The translations under genes and the position numbers were made by a program. This document shows positions 1-8,848 of a stretch of 64,000 nt of DNA, one piece after another; positions within the stretch are counted from its first letter, which is position 1, and every line of letters begins with the position of its first letter. The DNA lies in NCBI GenBank assembly GCA_012862575.1, contig BLSF01000068.1, positions 1-64,000 on the forward strand. The letters run 5' to 3'. A model generated the notes under the pieces. That model was not told where the DNA came from. It did no database searches and worked only from the letters and a program-made list of their open reading frames with translations. Source of the stretch: Parietichytrium sp. I65-24A (taxonomy: Eukaryota; Sar; Bigyra; Thraustochytrida; Thraustochytriidae).

Positions 1-1360
1 GTTTGTCTCGAACGGAAGATTGCCACCTGGTGAGATATCAAAGTAAGTGCGGAATTCGTTGGAGCGGCTTTGTTCGTAAGTGTACACACCAACGAGTCCA
101 CGATCCACTCGATGAACAAACGCGTTTTGACCCTCGAGCTCTTGAACTCCAGGGTGATCGTAGCGAAGCTCTTTGATGGCGTTCAAAACAGAAACAGAGT
201 CCCACGTCGTTACAAGCACGAGGCCAGGTCGGGGTTCGTCTCTGGTCGGGTATTCGCTCGTGGTTGTCACACCTTTTGCCTCGAGTTGGCTGCGTGCGCG
301 AGTTGGCTGCGTGCGCGAGTGGTGCTGCCTGGCACAATCGACTTGATCTTGTTGAAGACCGACTTCTTTCTCGACGGCTTGCTCGCTTGCTGTGGTGGTG
401 GTGGCGGCGGTGGGTTGCTCCCTGCTGCTCGACATCTTGCCGCGCTATCGAGCGTCTGCGCGGAAACAACTTGCTGTTCAATTTCCCCACCCAGCTAGCT
501 ACTACTAGCTTCTCATACCTACCTGAATGGGTAGAGGTACGTACATCTATTGGTCTGTGTATGGATCGTCTGTACTCAGTTGCATTGTCTCTTGAATCCT
601 TTGAGAATTCCGTGGACGAGTGTGCGAAACACACTGTCGAGGTTATTGAAATCATCGTCGTGCTATTAAGAATTAGACCGGTTGACACATCCGTTCGTGG
701 AAGGCCGGTACGGATTTGGGCTTTGTTGGAGCAAGTCGGCTCCGCGAAATCATCAAATGAAAGAACCACTGGAGGCACGATATATTCCAGGGTTCGTCCC
801 GAGTTCATCCTCGCAACTTCCGCGTCGAACATGTGCTAAACAGGTGCCGATGCCTTCGTGCTCTCATCCGCATATGCTTTCTCGTACATGAGAACCTGTG
901 CAGCATTTTGAGGCGACGCCTGTGAAGTCTGTGAGGCCCATCCAGTCACGGTACCTCCATTTGAAAGCTGGTCCTGATGCATAAGTGGCCCCGGGCGTGT
1001 GGGAAGGATCTCAATTCCCCTCATCTTTTCGATTTTGGTCTCGATGGTGGCGTCAGGAGCATCATTGTCGGCTGGCTTCACGGCGCTCATGTCAAAGGGC
1101 TGTGCTTCTAGAGGTTCTAGAGGTTCTACAGATGCACTCACTTCAGCATCGGATGCGTTCAATTTTGTTGCAAGAGATGACCGTGTTGCACGGGTGCGCC
1201 TGGCACGCTTTGGGGAGCTTCTTGTGATGTCGACACCAGAGGGCTCGACGTTCACTGCATCGCTCCTCTGGAGCGAACCGACGTCGGCCACGTCGACTTC
1301 AGAGACCGTTGATGGAAGGGAAATTGCCAGTTGACCCAGTGCATCCGAGTGCTTCTACAC
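1..1360 (-). CDS. Multi-exon hypothetical protein, partial at left edge
   Basis: No family recognised. Three minus-strand pieces read like protein. Piece 1 (about 1360-836) is Ser/Thr/Arg-rich and is open upstream to an AG at about 1350, so its true start is unknown. Piece 2 (about 832-545) continues in the same frame after one TAG, and a 60-nt intron opening CAG|GTTCTC could remove that stop. Piece 3 (494 to the edge) follows a 50-nt intron 544..495 (GTACGT...CTAG) that joins both sides in phase 0. It carries a run of seven prolines, a basic SRKKSVFNKIKS stretch, then a hydrophilic domain (GLVLVTTWDSVSVLNAIKEL, GLVGVYTYEQSRS) that leaves the window. A 17-bp tandem duplication at 282-315 throws piece 3 out of frame. 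That could be an assembly error, an allele or decay. The exon model is tentative, but coding character in 1-280 is clear. Confidence 0.5.
282..315. repeat. 17-bp perfect tandem duplication inside a coding exon
   Basis: The unit cgagttggctgcgtgcg occurs at 282-298 and again at 299-315, followed by a partial third copy (cgag). Seventeen is not a multiple of three, so the duplication shifts the minus-strand reading frame between a good coding stretch above it and another below it. Confidence 0.9.
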
Positions 1361-1561
1361 ATTCTACATATTTTTCCCACACACACGCCGGAACATCTCC
1401 GAGGGACACAGTTTCCCCGGCTGATCTAGTGACTCTTTTAAAAAAAAAAAACTTTAAAAACTATCCCGACCATTCTCCTCATGTCTCCTCATCATTCCTC
1501 ATAACCTTATCCTCCTCACACTCTCCTCACGGATAAACATGTTTTGAGTATGGATGAGTGA

Positions 1562-1607
1562 TAGAAGATATTAGAAGATGATAGAAGATAAGAAGATAGA
1601 TAGAAAT
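1562..1607. repeat. Imperfect AGAAGATA-type tandem repeat
   Basis: Four to five degenerate copies of (T)AGAAGATA/GATAGAAGATA lie between the divergent genes. This is simple-sequence drift with no function visible. Confidence 0.7.
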
Positions 1608-1640
1608 GCGTTCCCCACATCTTGTTCAACGTGCGCGCTT

Positions 1641-1695
1641 AAGTGAAGCCACGAAGTGAGTGCGTAAACAAACCCTATCGAAAGGTGGGGTGGTG
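1641..1695 (+). promoter_or_regulatory. 55-bp shared upstream element, copy 1
   Basis: It begins aagtgaagccacgaagtgag and continues through gcgtaaacaaaccctatcg to aaggtggggtg. It matches 12047..11993 (minus strand) at 52 of 55 positions without gaps. It ends 54 nt before the LRR start codon and has the same orientation relative to its gene as copy 2. A promoter or 5'-UTR element is the natural reading. A fragment of a dispersed repeat is the alternative. Confidence 0.6.
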
Positions 1696-1749
1696 CGCGC
1701 TCACACCTGACTTGGTCGGGTTCGTCCCTGGGACGCGCGCGGTGATACC

Positions 1750-2898
1750 ATGGTGGCGCCCCGCGTGATCTCCCCTCTACTGCGCCTTTTCGCCTTCCTG
1801 GCACTCTGCGCGGTCTCACCGCGTGCCTCCACAGCAGACCCGGCGCTTCCCCTGTCCTCGCAGAGTTCGCAAACTTGGCAGTCCTCGCAGTCCTCGCAAG
1901 GCGGGGGACTAGGGGGCAGCGTAGGAATAGAAGTAGGAGTAGGGATAGGAGAAGGAGGCGCGGAGTCGTGCGAGGACACCTCGGAGTTGCGGGTGGCAGA
2001 CGGACTGGGCGGGGTGCGCGGGCTGAGAGTGCGGCGCGGGCAGGACTGGCAGTGGTACAAGCAAGATGGCGGCGGGCTTGGGACGGCAGTGAGGTTGACA
2101 GCGTGGAACGAGGAAGAGGGACTTGGTATGGTGGTGAGATGGGACGCCGGCGACTGGAATCTGTATCGATGGGGCGCGGAAGGCGGCAAGTTTGACGTGG
2201 AAGTGGTGGAGAGCGAGCCGCGGAAGATGGAGATTGAGGACGTGGAGGACTGGCGTGCGAGAGATTTGTTGGCGGAAGGCAGATGCTTGGATTCGCACAG
2301 ATTGGCGCTCAGAGAGGTGTTCGCGGCCCTTGGGGGGCAGGGATGGAGATTCAAGAAGGGCTGGGAGACCTCTGAAGAAGAATTCAGCGGAGTGAATGAT
2401 GGAAGCAACGCAGAAAATAGCTGCAGAGAATGCCTCAAGAACGATCCGTGCTTGCTTCCGTGGACTGGCGTCGTCTGCGAGAGCGGGCATGTCGTATCAT
2501 TGAACCTCGACCAAAATCAGCTTCGGGGACTTATTCCTGGCGAAAGCCTGGCAAAGATTCCCACGCTCCGATCCATCGACTTGAGCTTCAACAAGCTGTC
2601 CGGCATGATTCCTTCAACTATGGGAGCCTTGTCAAATCTCGAATTCCTGGAGCTTAAACACAACGAGCTCACTGGTCCACTGGGCTCCTGGGTCGGCGAG
2701 CTCAAACAGCTTTCGTGGCTCAGTCTAAGCGGCAATAAGCTATCTGGCAAGTTGCCTGACGAAATCCTGCAACTGAAAAAGCTTTCTTATCTCATGCTGG
2801 GCCAAAATCGTATGGAGGTCTCTCGAAGAGGACGCGTCGAGTCAGCGCTAGCTGCTCGAAAGTGCAGAGTTCACGTTGAAGGGAATAGCCCTGTGTAA
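1750..2898 (+). CDS. Secreted leucine-rich-repeat protein
   Basis: A 382-residue protein starting in a strong ACCATGG context. Residues 1-29 form a signal peptide (hydrophobic LLRLFAFLALCAV, then AST-A). A Ser/Gln and Gly-rich stretch follows, then an unrecognised acidic region (to about 180). Residues 180-245 resemble the N-cap of plant-type LRR proteins: an ALREVFAALGG helix, paired cysteines (CRECLKNDPC) and PWTGVVCE. About five plant-type LRR units follow (about 250-360), with IDLSFNKLSGMIPSTMGAL and LSLSGNKLSGKLPDEILQL as the clearest. There is no transmembrane segment or kinase domain, so it is probably secreted or wall-associated and binds protein or peptide ligands (inference from the family). 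The antisense ORF over the N-terminal half is a shadow of biased codon use. Confidence 0.88.
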   Translation: MVAPRVISPLLRLFAFLALCAVSPRASTADPALPLSSQSSQTWQSSQSSQGGGLGGSVGIEVGVGIGEGGAESCEDTSELRVADGLGGVRGLRVRRGQDWQWYKQDGGGLGTAVRLTAWNEEEGLGMVVRWDAGDWNLYRWGAEGGKFDVEVVESEPRKMEIEDVEDWRARDLLAEGRCLDSHRLALREVFAALGGQGWRFKKGWETSEEEFSGVNDGSNAENSCRECLKNDPCLLPWTGVVCESGHVVSLNLDQNQLRGLIPGESLAKIPTLRSIDLSFNKLSGMIPSTMGALSNLEFLELKHNELTGPLGSWVGELKQLSWLSLSGNKLSGKLPDEILQLKKLSYLMLGQNRMEVSRRGRVESALAARKCRVHVEGNSPV

Positions 2899-3309
2899 AA
2901 AGTTCCAATTTTTATGTCTTTTTTTCTTCTTTGTGAAAATACTCTGTCTTGTGTTTGTGTTGGTAAGCCGCAGCACAGGTAGGCTGTAGGCGCGCGCGAG
3001 GTCACGTTTCGTTTCCATTTGATGCTTTCTAGTTCCCAAGTATCTTCGCTTGTGTTCATGATCAGCACTGCTTCACGTATAAGGAGTCATTCTAGCTCGA
3101 GAACTGCGCCCTAGCTAGCTAGTAGAGTCCTACCGCAGTTCTGGTGCTCCGCGTAAGTTTTCGAAGTGTGGACCCATCTCATCCACATCCCTGTTTGCTC
3201 CCTACACGGGTACAGCGAAGGTTGCAGGAATTGTGATGTCAGAATCCATCGAATTTTTGTTCATGAAAATGATTTTGAGACCGCCCAGCGAGCCCAGCGC
3301 TTACTTACC

Positions 3310-3555
3310 GACATCGAGTACAGTGTACTCGCAGATACTCGCAGTCAGTGCGATGCACGTCTCGCGCCTGGCCAGCCACGAGATCAACACCACGATCTTC
3401 TTGCACTCATCAGTATCTTTTGCCGCTGGCATGTCCGCTAGCCGCCAAAGGTCGCGGAGATGAACGATCTTGATCTCGGAGCTCATACGTGGACAGAGAG
3501 GCAGAGCTGCTTGGTCCTTACAGGTCAAACGAAGATTTCCGACTCTCCCACGCAT
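3310..3555 (-). CDS. Possible exon of an unidentified gene
   Basis: From a Met at 3555 the minus strand encodes about 82 residues with coding character (RVGNLRLTCKDQAALPLCP, then KKIVVLISWLARRETCIAL). It runs exactly into a strong donor, G|GTAAGTAAG, at 3308. The next exon is not settled: AG acceptors about 90-110 nt downstream each give only a short tail. No family is recognised, and the fragment could be the relic of a gene. A GTACAGTGTAC palindrome (3318-3328) lies inside it. Confidence 0.3.
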
Positions 3556-3615
3556 CAAAGTAGGAGCGCTCGAGCAAGTTTCGAAGCTGATGTTCGTGGC
3601 TACACTGGTTACAAT

Positions 3616-3626
3616 GTACTGAGTAC
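3616..3626. promoter_or_regulatory. GTACTSAGTAC motif, copy 1
   Basis: GTACTGAGTAC: 5-bp arms around a single-base centre, followed at once by a partial second copy (TGAGTAGTACC). Non-coding context. Confidence 0.45.
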
Positions 3627-4072
3627 TGAGTAGTACCAGTAACACAATTTCACGCAAACGCGGTATGAACACGGGATGGAGGACATGAAAATAGGACATG
3701 ACCAACATGACCTCGCTCGACGCCTCCAGAAACAAGAAAGATTTTTGGTTCTCCCAATTTGGCCACGACTAGCCTCCAAGTTAGCCAGCTCCTCGCGTGG
3801 CGAATGTGGCGGAAGGGAGAGTTGAGAACTTTGCTCACAACTACGACCAATTATGAATCGCCATAGTCCAAACAAGCCAAACCAGTTCAAAAAGTGATCT
3901 TTTGTCTTGTGAGCAAGCAATACGAAATGCACTGCTACAGTATTGGGTAATGTAAAGTAGCTGCAAGCGAGTGAAGATGGCACCAGAGTTGAAGCATGTT
4001 GAAGCACTTAGAATTTGAGCACTAAAGATTCCACACCACGGCCATTACGACCTCCTAGTATCACTGAGCCTG

Positions 4073-4083
4073 GTACTCAGTAC
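4073..4083. promoter_or_regulatory. GTACTSAGTAC motif, copy 2
   Basis: GTACTCAGTAC in intergenic DNA with no adjacent gene that I can define. Confidence 0.4.
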
Positions 4084-4734
4084 AGACATTGAGTATGCAT
4101 GAGCTTATTCACAGTCACAGCCACAATCACAGTCAGTTTCACGTGTTCGACTTTTCATCGAGATTTGACTGTTAAAAGATGTTAAAAGCGCACACTTTTC
4201 CGAGTGCACTAACAGTACCTTATAATAAACGCCACAAGACGGTGTGATGAGTGATGAGTAATGATGAGCAGCACCTTCCACGGCTGATTTAGTGCATACA
4301 TAACTTGTGTTGTCACGGTAAAGCGCAGCTCATCCGTCATTTGTTTTCTCCGTTCGCTCCGTTCTCAGTGCTCTCAGTCTCACACGCACGCCCAAGGAAA
4401 AACACTTTTGATTCACCTTATTCTTCGCATGTTCACATTCACAGCATCAATTTTCTACTACTCTACGGTCTCTACGGACTCCTGGGCATAATGTCTCGTC
4501 CGCTACCCCCTATCCACTTGAAACGATAGGAGCTGGAGCAACTCTTGGGCCGCAGGCTAAGATGGCGGGGGTGTGCACCTCTCGTCTGAATCTTAATTCT
4601 GTAAGGAACTTAGGAGCTTGACCTATCTTGACCTAGCCAGATGGATGTGATGCATCTCACTCTTCCCACCCGTGCCGTGAGGCCGCTACTGGGACAGGTA
4701 AGAGCACTTGGCACTCAAGCTCTCCCAACTCTTT

Positions 4735-4756
4735 CTCACTCACTCACTCACTCACT
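4735..4756. repeat. (CTCA)n microsatellite
   Basis: About five CTCA units inside a longer CT-rich tract that continues to about 4815. A shorter run of the same unit lies at 5207-5226. Confidence 0.85.
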
Positions 4757-5307
4757 ACTCCCCCCTCCGCATCTCTCACTACTCTCACTACTCCCTCCTC
4801 CCCCCTCCCTCGCCCTCGCATCCGTCCTTCTCCGCCGGGGTCCTACCTGGAGGGGCAGCCTCGCTGTCCTTGGAAGGATTGACAGTGGATTTGCTCATCC
4901 TAATCCCTGCATTTCTTTATAACTTGGTGTCAACAAGTCGAGCGGCAGCACACGGTCTCGAACTCTGAATTTCTGAATTCATTGACTTTTTTAGAAATGA
5001 TCAGGATCTCCAAACGGGGAGACAGGAAAAAGAAGGCTCATCCTTGCATCCAAGTCTACAGTCATTAATAATGAAGTCTCAACATTTGCTAACTTCTTCT
5101 CCCTGCTCTCCCACCCAGCACGTGGGCGAGCGCCACACCTTGCCATACCTTTCCCGTCCCACTTCCTACTGCCGCAGTAAATCTCATTACGCATCACAAC
5201 TTGCAACTCACTCACTCACTCACTCTCTGTCCACACACAAACAAACAACCAAAAAAGAAAAAGACAAAGTTGCACAGAGCGAAAAACAGGGCTGCCTACT
5301 GCTGCTC

Positions 5308-5318
5308 GTACTCAGTAC
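5308..5318. promoter_or_regulatory. GTACTSAGTAC motif, copy 3
   Basis: GTACTCAGTAC about 415 nt upstream of the lectin-receptor start codon. Confidence 0.45.
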
Positions 5319-5443
5319 TCTAGCACTCTAGCAAACAGTGCTCACTCGCACACACACTCGCTCACTAGGCAAAGCCCCTAACCCACCCTTACCCGCTGCC
5401 ACTGCACCCACGTGGTCACATAGTCGCCCGCTACCTTGGCTGG

Positions 5444-5500
5444 GTAGAGAGAGAGAGAGAGAGAGAGAGGGGAGAGAACGAGAGAGGGAGGAGAGGCAAC

Positions 5501-5542
<42 letters not shown>

Positions 5543-5596
5543 AGTGTAAGAAGGGAAGCGGAAGTGGAAGGAAGGAAGGAAGGAAGGAAGGAAGGA
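5444..5596 (+). repeat. (GA)n and (GGAA)n tract upstream of the lectin-receptor gene
   Basis: A GA dinucleotide tract with short interruptions (5444-5540) is followed by a GGAA run (5567-5595). It ends about 140 nt before the ATG and is purine-rich on the sense strand, as upstream of several other genes in this window. Confidence 0.85.
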
Positions 5597-5734
5597 GCAA
5601 ATCGATTTCTTGGTTGTGGTACTCGAGTAAGCAGCGGGCCACTCGCGAAAGGGAGCGGCACATCGGAGTGGAGGAGTGGAGGCAGAAGTAGCTGCCCGGA
5701 GCGTTCGTGGGCACGCAAGAGAGCGAAGCGCAAG

Positions 5735-8404
5735 ATGAGGCTGGCGGGTGTGCTGGTCGCCGTGTTGGCGGGGTTGCAGCAGAGCGCCGCGGAGACGGTG
5801 CTGGTGGACATCGACTTTTTTTACCCGAAATCGACGTCGGCGTCGTGCGGGAATGCGGCCACGGTGGTGGACGACGCGAATTGCCTGGCAGAATGCGAGG
5901 CAGCATGCAAGAACTTATCCTCGTGCGCTGCCATTCTGTATAACGAAGGGACCTGCAAGACGTCCACCAAGCTTTGCGCGGAGAGCGGTTACGACACGTA
6001 CCTGCGCGATTCAGAGAAGAGTCTTTCGTGCACGCAAACAGAGTACGATCTTTACTTTGTTTTGGACGAGTCAGGCTCAGTGGGTGCTAGTAACTACGAG
6101 AAAATGAAGAAATTTTCCGTTGATGTGACCGCCACTATGACCATCAACCCCGAGAAAATCGTCAAGGATATTTACTTCTTGACTTACTCCACAGGAGTGA
6201 ACACGAACAGCAAAACTGCACTATCACCATGCGTCTTTGAGACACAAGTCTTGGACGACGGTTACAACAAGGGAAATACCAATATTCACGGTGCTCTTCT
6301 AGCCACCGCAGATCTTCGCAAGAGCAGCACTGGGTACGCCGCCAACCGCAAGGCCATTGTGGTGTTTATCACTGATGGTGAACCAACCTATTATCAACAA
6401 AGCGAAACCTCGTCCAAGAACTGCGGTACGACCTCGACCTGCAATTATTACTCTCGTCTCGGAGCCCAGGAACTTGTTTCACTCCCCAACACTTTCATGA
6501 TCTACACTATGATCAAGGTAAACAATGCGGACCTTTTTGACGGCGTTGCTGATGACAAGATCTCCAAGATTAGCATTGCAGACTGGACACTCGATAATTT
6601 CGTTCCGGAGCTCAGTAATATCATCGACTCTACGGTGTGTAAAACCGAGTCGCCAACCAAGGGACCAACCCCACAACCAACCTCTGACGCCCCAAGTCTT
6701 GCGCCTACGCTGTCTCCGACCCTCTCACCAACCCTGGAACCGACCACCCTTGCCCCATCCACCTGCACTGTCCTGGACAATGGAAAGGAGTCAATCGCGT
6801 TTCCTTCTGATGATTCCACTCTATCCAACATCCAAGTCTCCGACGGTGCATCCAGGGGAGTCACCCTGAACCTGACTAACTCAGGTTTCTCTCAGGCATC
6901 GACTTGGGTGTTTCACAAGAGCCCTCAAAACCTGGTGGGAGGCTTTCTCACCACCTTTTCCATCTGGAAAGAGGATCTGGCAAACACCAATGGATTCGCT
7001 TTTGTAGTGCACCGAAATGAGGATGGCCTTGTCAACCTGCCAATGAGTGCCGGAAGTGGGCTTGGATATGCTAAAATTCCCAACTCAGTCGCGATCGTGT
7101 TTGATTTCTGCTACAACAGAAAGGACTACGTTGGTGTCGGCTGTGAGCCTAGTTACTCTGTCCACATCAACCCGGCAGACGAGTCTCAGCTTCCTGCAGA
7201 GGAATTCACTACGTTTGGTGACGAGTATCAGCTTGAGAATGACGTTTTGAATTTCGAGATTCAATACATCTCCCAGAGTAACATGCTTCGAGTTTCCCTT
7301 GACGGAGTGGTTTTTCTCGACCAGTGGGACTTTCGCCCTGCGGATGTTCTTGGGGGTGTTGACGCATATGTTGGATTTACTTCTTCTACTGGGGATGTGT
7401 CTGCCATTCAAACCATCCAGAACTGGTCATTCAAGACCATGCCTATCGTGTATGAAAACACTGCACCAGTCGACTTGTATGAGGACGCTGCTGCAAAGGA
7501 GCTGGTCGCTGATGGAGAGACTGAGGTTGGGTTCAGCGTTCAGCTCAATGATTATTGCAACACCTCGATCACCTATGGCTCATACCCACAGCTCATGGTT
7601 GCAAAATTTGTCGAGCTCCTGGACGACTCCGACACTTCCAGCCGCTCAACCGCTAGTTCGCGATCCTACATCGTTGGAGGCGATAAGCCGGACATCTTGA
7701 ACGCCACCATCGTGGATAACAGCGACGGAACCTACACCGCCGTTATGAAATCGACCGTGTCCAACACCTCGTACGCATTGTACGCTGCGTACGGAGAGAA
7801 CTGCGATTATGACATCACTTACACCCTCGTTGGGGACATTTACGTCGCAGAAGTCACCCCCAGTGCCGAAGATGTCTCGAAGTGCTTTTACTCTCAAGTG
7901 TCTCGCGCCATTGACACAGTCGATCCTCCAGTCAAGCCAACCTCCCCTCCTATACCTGAGAGCGATAACGCAGTACAAGGAGATGACACCAATATTGCTG
8001 CCATTGCAGTTGGCGGAGGATGCGCCGCTGCTGCTTTAATTGCAGCTGCATTCGTCATGCAGAGATTCCGCAAAAAGTGGCAGTCAGACAAAGCTTTCAT
8101 CGAGGACGGCCACATCGCAAATCTTGAAAGGGATGTCACTTACGCTGACGATGCTGCCCTTGGTGCTCTCGGCGGGCGTCTGCTCTCCACCCATCAGGAA
8201 CTTCTTCGCGAAAAGAAACAAACCATGAAGGCTCCTCGTACCGGTGAGATTGCTCAGCTCGAGCAGGAGCGCAACGAGCTCCAAGACATGCTTCGCCAAA
8301 GCAAGATGGACCAGCAGATGCAGGAAACTACGGCTCGACGGGAATCCCCAAATCCTATCTTCGATGCGTCGAACAAGAAGGAGTTTGGTGGTGGTGAAGT
8401 TTAA
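5735..8404 (+). CDS. Membrane receptor with vWA and L-type lectin domains
   Basis: An 889-residue protein. The start at 5735 is preferred over an in-frame ATG at 5564 because a signal peptide follows it directly (MRLAGVLVAVLAGLQQSAAE) and the upstream frame is translated GGAA repeat. Domains in order: a small Cys-rich PAN/apple-like module (about 33-95); a von Willebrand A domain (about 105-290) with an intact MIDAS (D111-E-S113-G-S115, later ITDGEP); a Pro/Thr/Ser stalk of the PTxxPS kind; a legume-type lectin domain (about 380-585, with GFAFVVH and AIVFDF strands); a filamin/Ig-like domain; one transmembrane helix near 770-795; and an approximately 100-residue cytoplasmic tail with a Gln/Glu-rich coiled coil. 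The layout suggests metal-dependent adhesion plus carbohydrate binding at the cell surface (inference). No introns seen. Confidence 0.88.
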   Translation: MRLAGVLVAVLAGLQQSAAETVLVDIDFFYPKSTSASCGNAATVVDDANCLAECEAACKNLSSCAAILYNEGTCKTSTKLCAESGYDTYLRDSEKSLSCTQTEYDLYFVLDESGSVGASNYEKMKKFSVDVTATMTINPEKIVKDIYFLTYSTGVNTNSKTALSPCVFETQVLDDGYNKGNTNIHGALLATADLRKSSTGYAANRKAIVVFITDGEPTYYQQSETSSKNCGTTSTCNYYSRLGAQELVSLPNTFMIYTMIKVNNADLFDGVADDKISKISIADWTLDNFVPELSNIIDSTVCKTESPTKGPTPQPTSDAPSLAPTLSPTLSPTLEPTTLAPSTCTVLDNGKESIAFPSDDSTLSNIQVSDGASRGVTLNLTNSGFSQASTWVFHKSPQNLVGGFLTTFSIWKEDLANTNGFAFVVHRNEDGLVNLPMSAGSGLGYAKIPNSVAIVFDFCYNRKDYVGVGCEPSYSVHINPADESQLPAEEFTTFGDEYQLENDVLNFEIQYISQSNMLRVSLDGVVFLDQWDFRPADVLGGVDAYVGFTSSTGDVSAIQTIQNWSFKTMPIVYENTAPVDLYEDAAAKELVADGETEVGFSVQLNDYCNTSITYGSYPQLMVAKFVELLDDSDTSSRSTASSRSYIVGGDKPDILNATIVDNSDGTYTAVMKSTVSNTSYALYAAYGENCDYDITYTLVGDIYVAEVTPSAEDVSKCFYSQVSRAIDTVDPPVKPTSPPIPESDNAVQGDDTNIAAIAVGGGCAAAALIAAAFVMQRFRKKWQSDKAFIEDGHIANLERDVTYADDAALGALGGRLLSTHQELLREKKQTMKAPRTGEIAQLEQERNELQDMLRQSKMDQQMQETTARRESPNPIFDASNKKEFGGGEV

Positions 8405-8848
8405 ATGCCGTGGCCCCAAATGCGTTCTTGATCCGTCCACCGGATTTGTTGAACTTTGACTTCTACAAAAGTCAATTCTGTGTTGCGTTTTCTCATTATT
8501 GTCTTGGAGGGCTCAGACTAGTCTGCATCTCGAGCTATGGTTGGCTAATACACCATCGTGTTAATTAAAGAAATTTCGTTCCGTAAAATGATGATCCTTT
8601 TACACTTTTAAAAATTTTGTATCTCTCTCCACGCACCGAGCTGCCTTTTAGGCGCAGCGATCCCGGTAGGTGTTGCAAAGTAGTTAATCGTGGGAGAGTG
8701 AGAGGACATAAACTTGTAGGGAGAAGAAATAGAAGAGATGAAAATATACGAGTGATACGAAAAACGCTGGGCTATCTATTAGATTGGTTTGTTTCGTCTG
8801 TCCACATCAACTTCAGCCTCAAAGAGCAAACGGTCCTCCGCGCAAGAG
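8405..8848. other. 3' intergenic spacer between convergent genes
   Basis: AT-richer spacer shared by the 3' ends of the lectin-receptor gene (+) and the SDR gene (-). No ORF or RNA gene recognised. Confidence 0.6.

Larger units (their letters stand above)
1362..1749. other. Intergenic, likely divergent promoter region
   Basis: Lies between the minus-strand gene at the left edge and the LRR gene. It holds an A-tract near 1440-1451, imperfect AGAAGATA repeats at 1562-1607 and the first copy of the 55-bp shared element. No ORF with coding character was seen. Confidence 0.6.
3736..5734. other. Two-kilobase intergenic region, no supported gene
   Basis: I see no convincing ORF. The stretch holds two GTACTSAGTAC motifs, a CTCA microsatellite (4735-4756), pyrimidine-rich DNA to about 5440, then strongly GA-rich DNA up to the lectin-receptor gene. 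Short ORFs here (4305-4529, 4641-4968, 5044-5331) are low-complexity. Confidence 0.55.

Noticed and set aside
836-838. TAG as a reassigned or read-through codon between two in-frame ORFs
   Set aside because: Other genes here (SDR, PqiA-like) end in TAG, so the codon is a normal stop. A short intron is simpler.
1701-2490. Antisense ORFs of 193 and 245 codons over the LRR gene
   Set aside because: Low-complexity Pro/Ser translations opposite a clear secreted LRR protein.
5564-5734. Upstream in-frame ATG extending the lectin receptor by 57 residues
   Set aside because: It would translate the GGAA repeat and bury the signal peptide, which starts cleanly at 5735.
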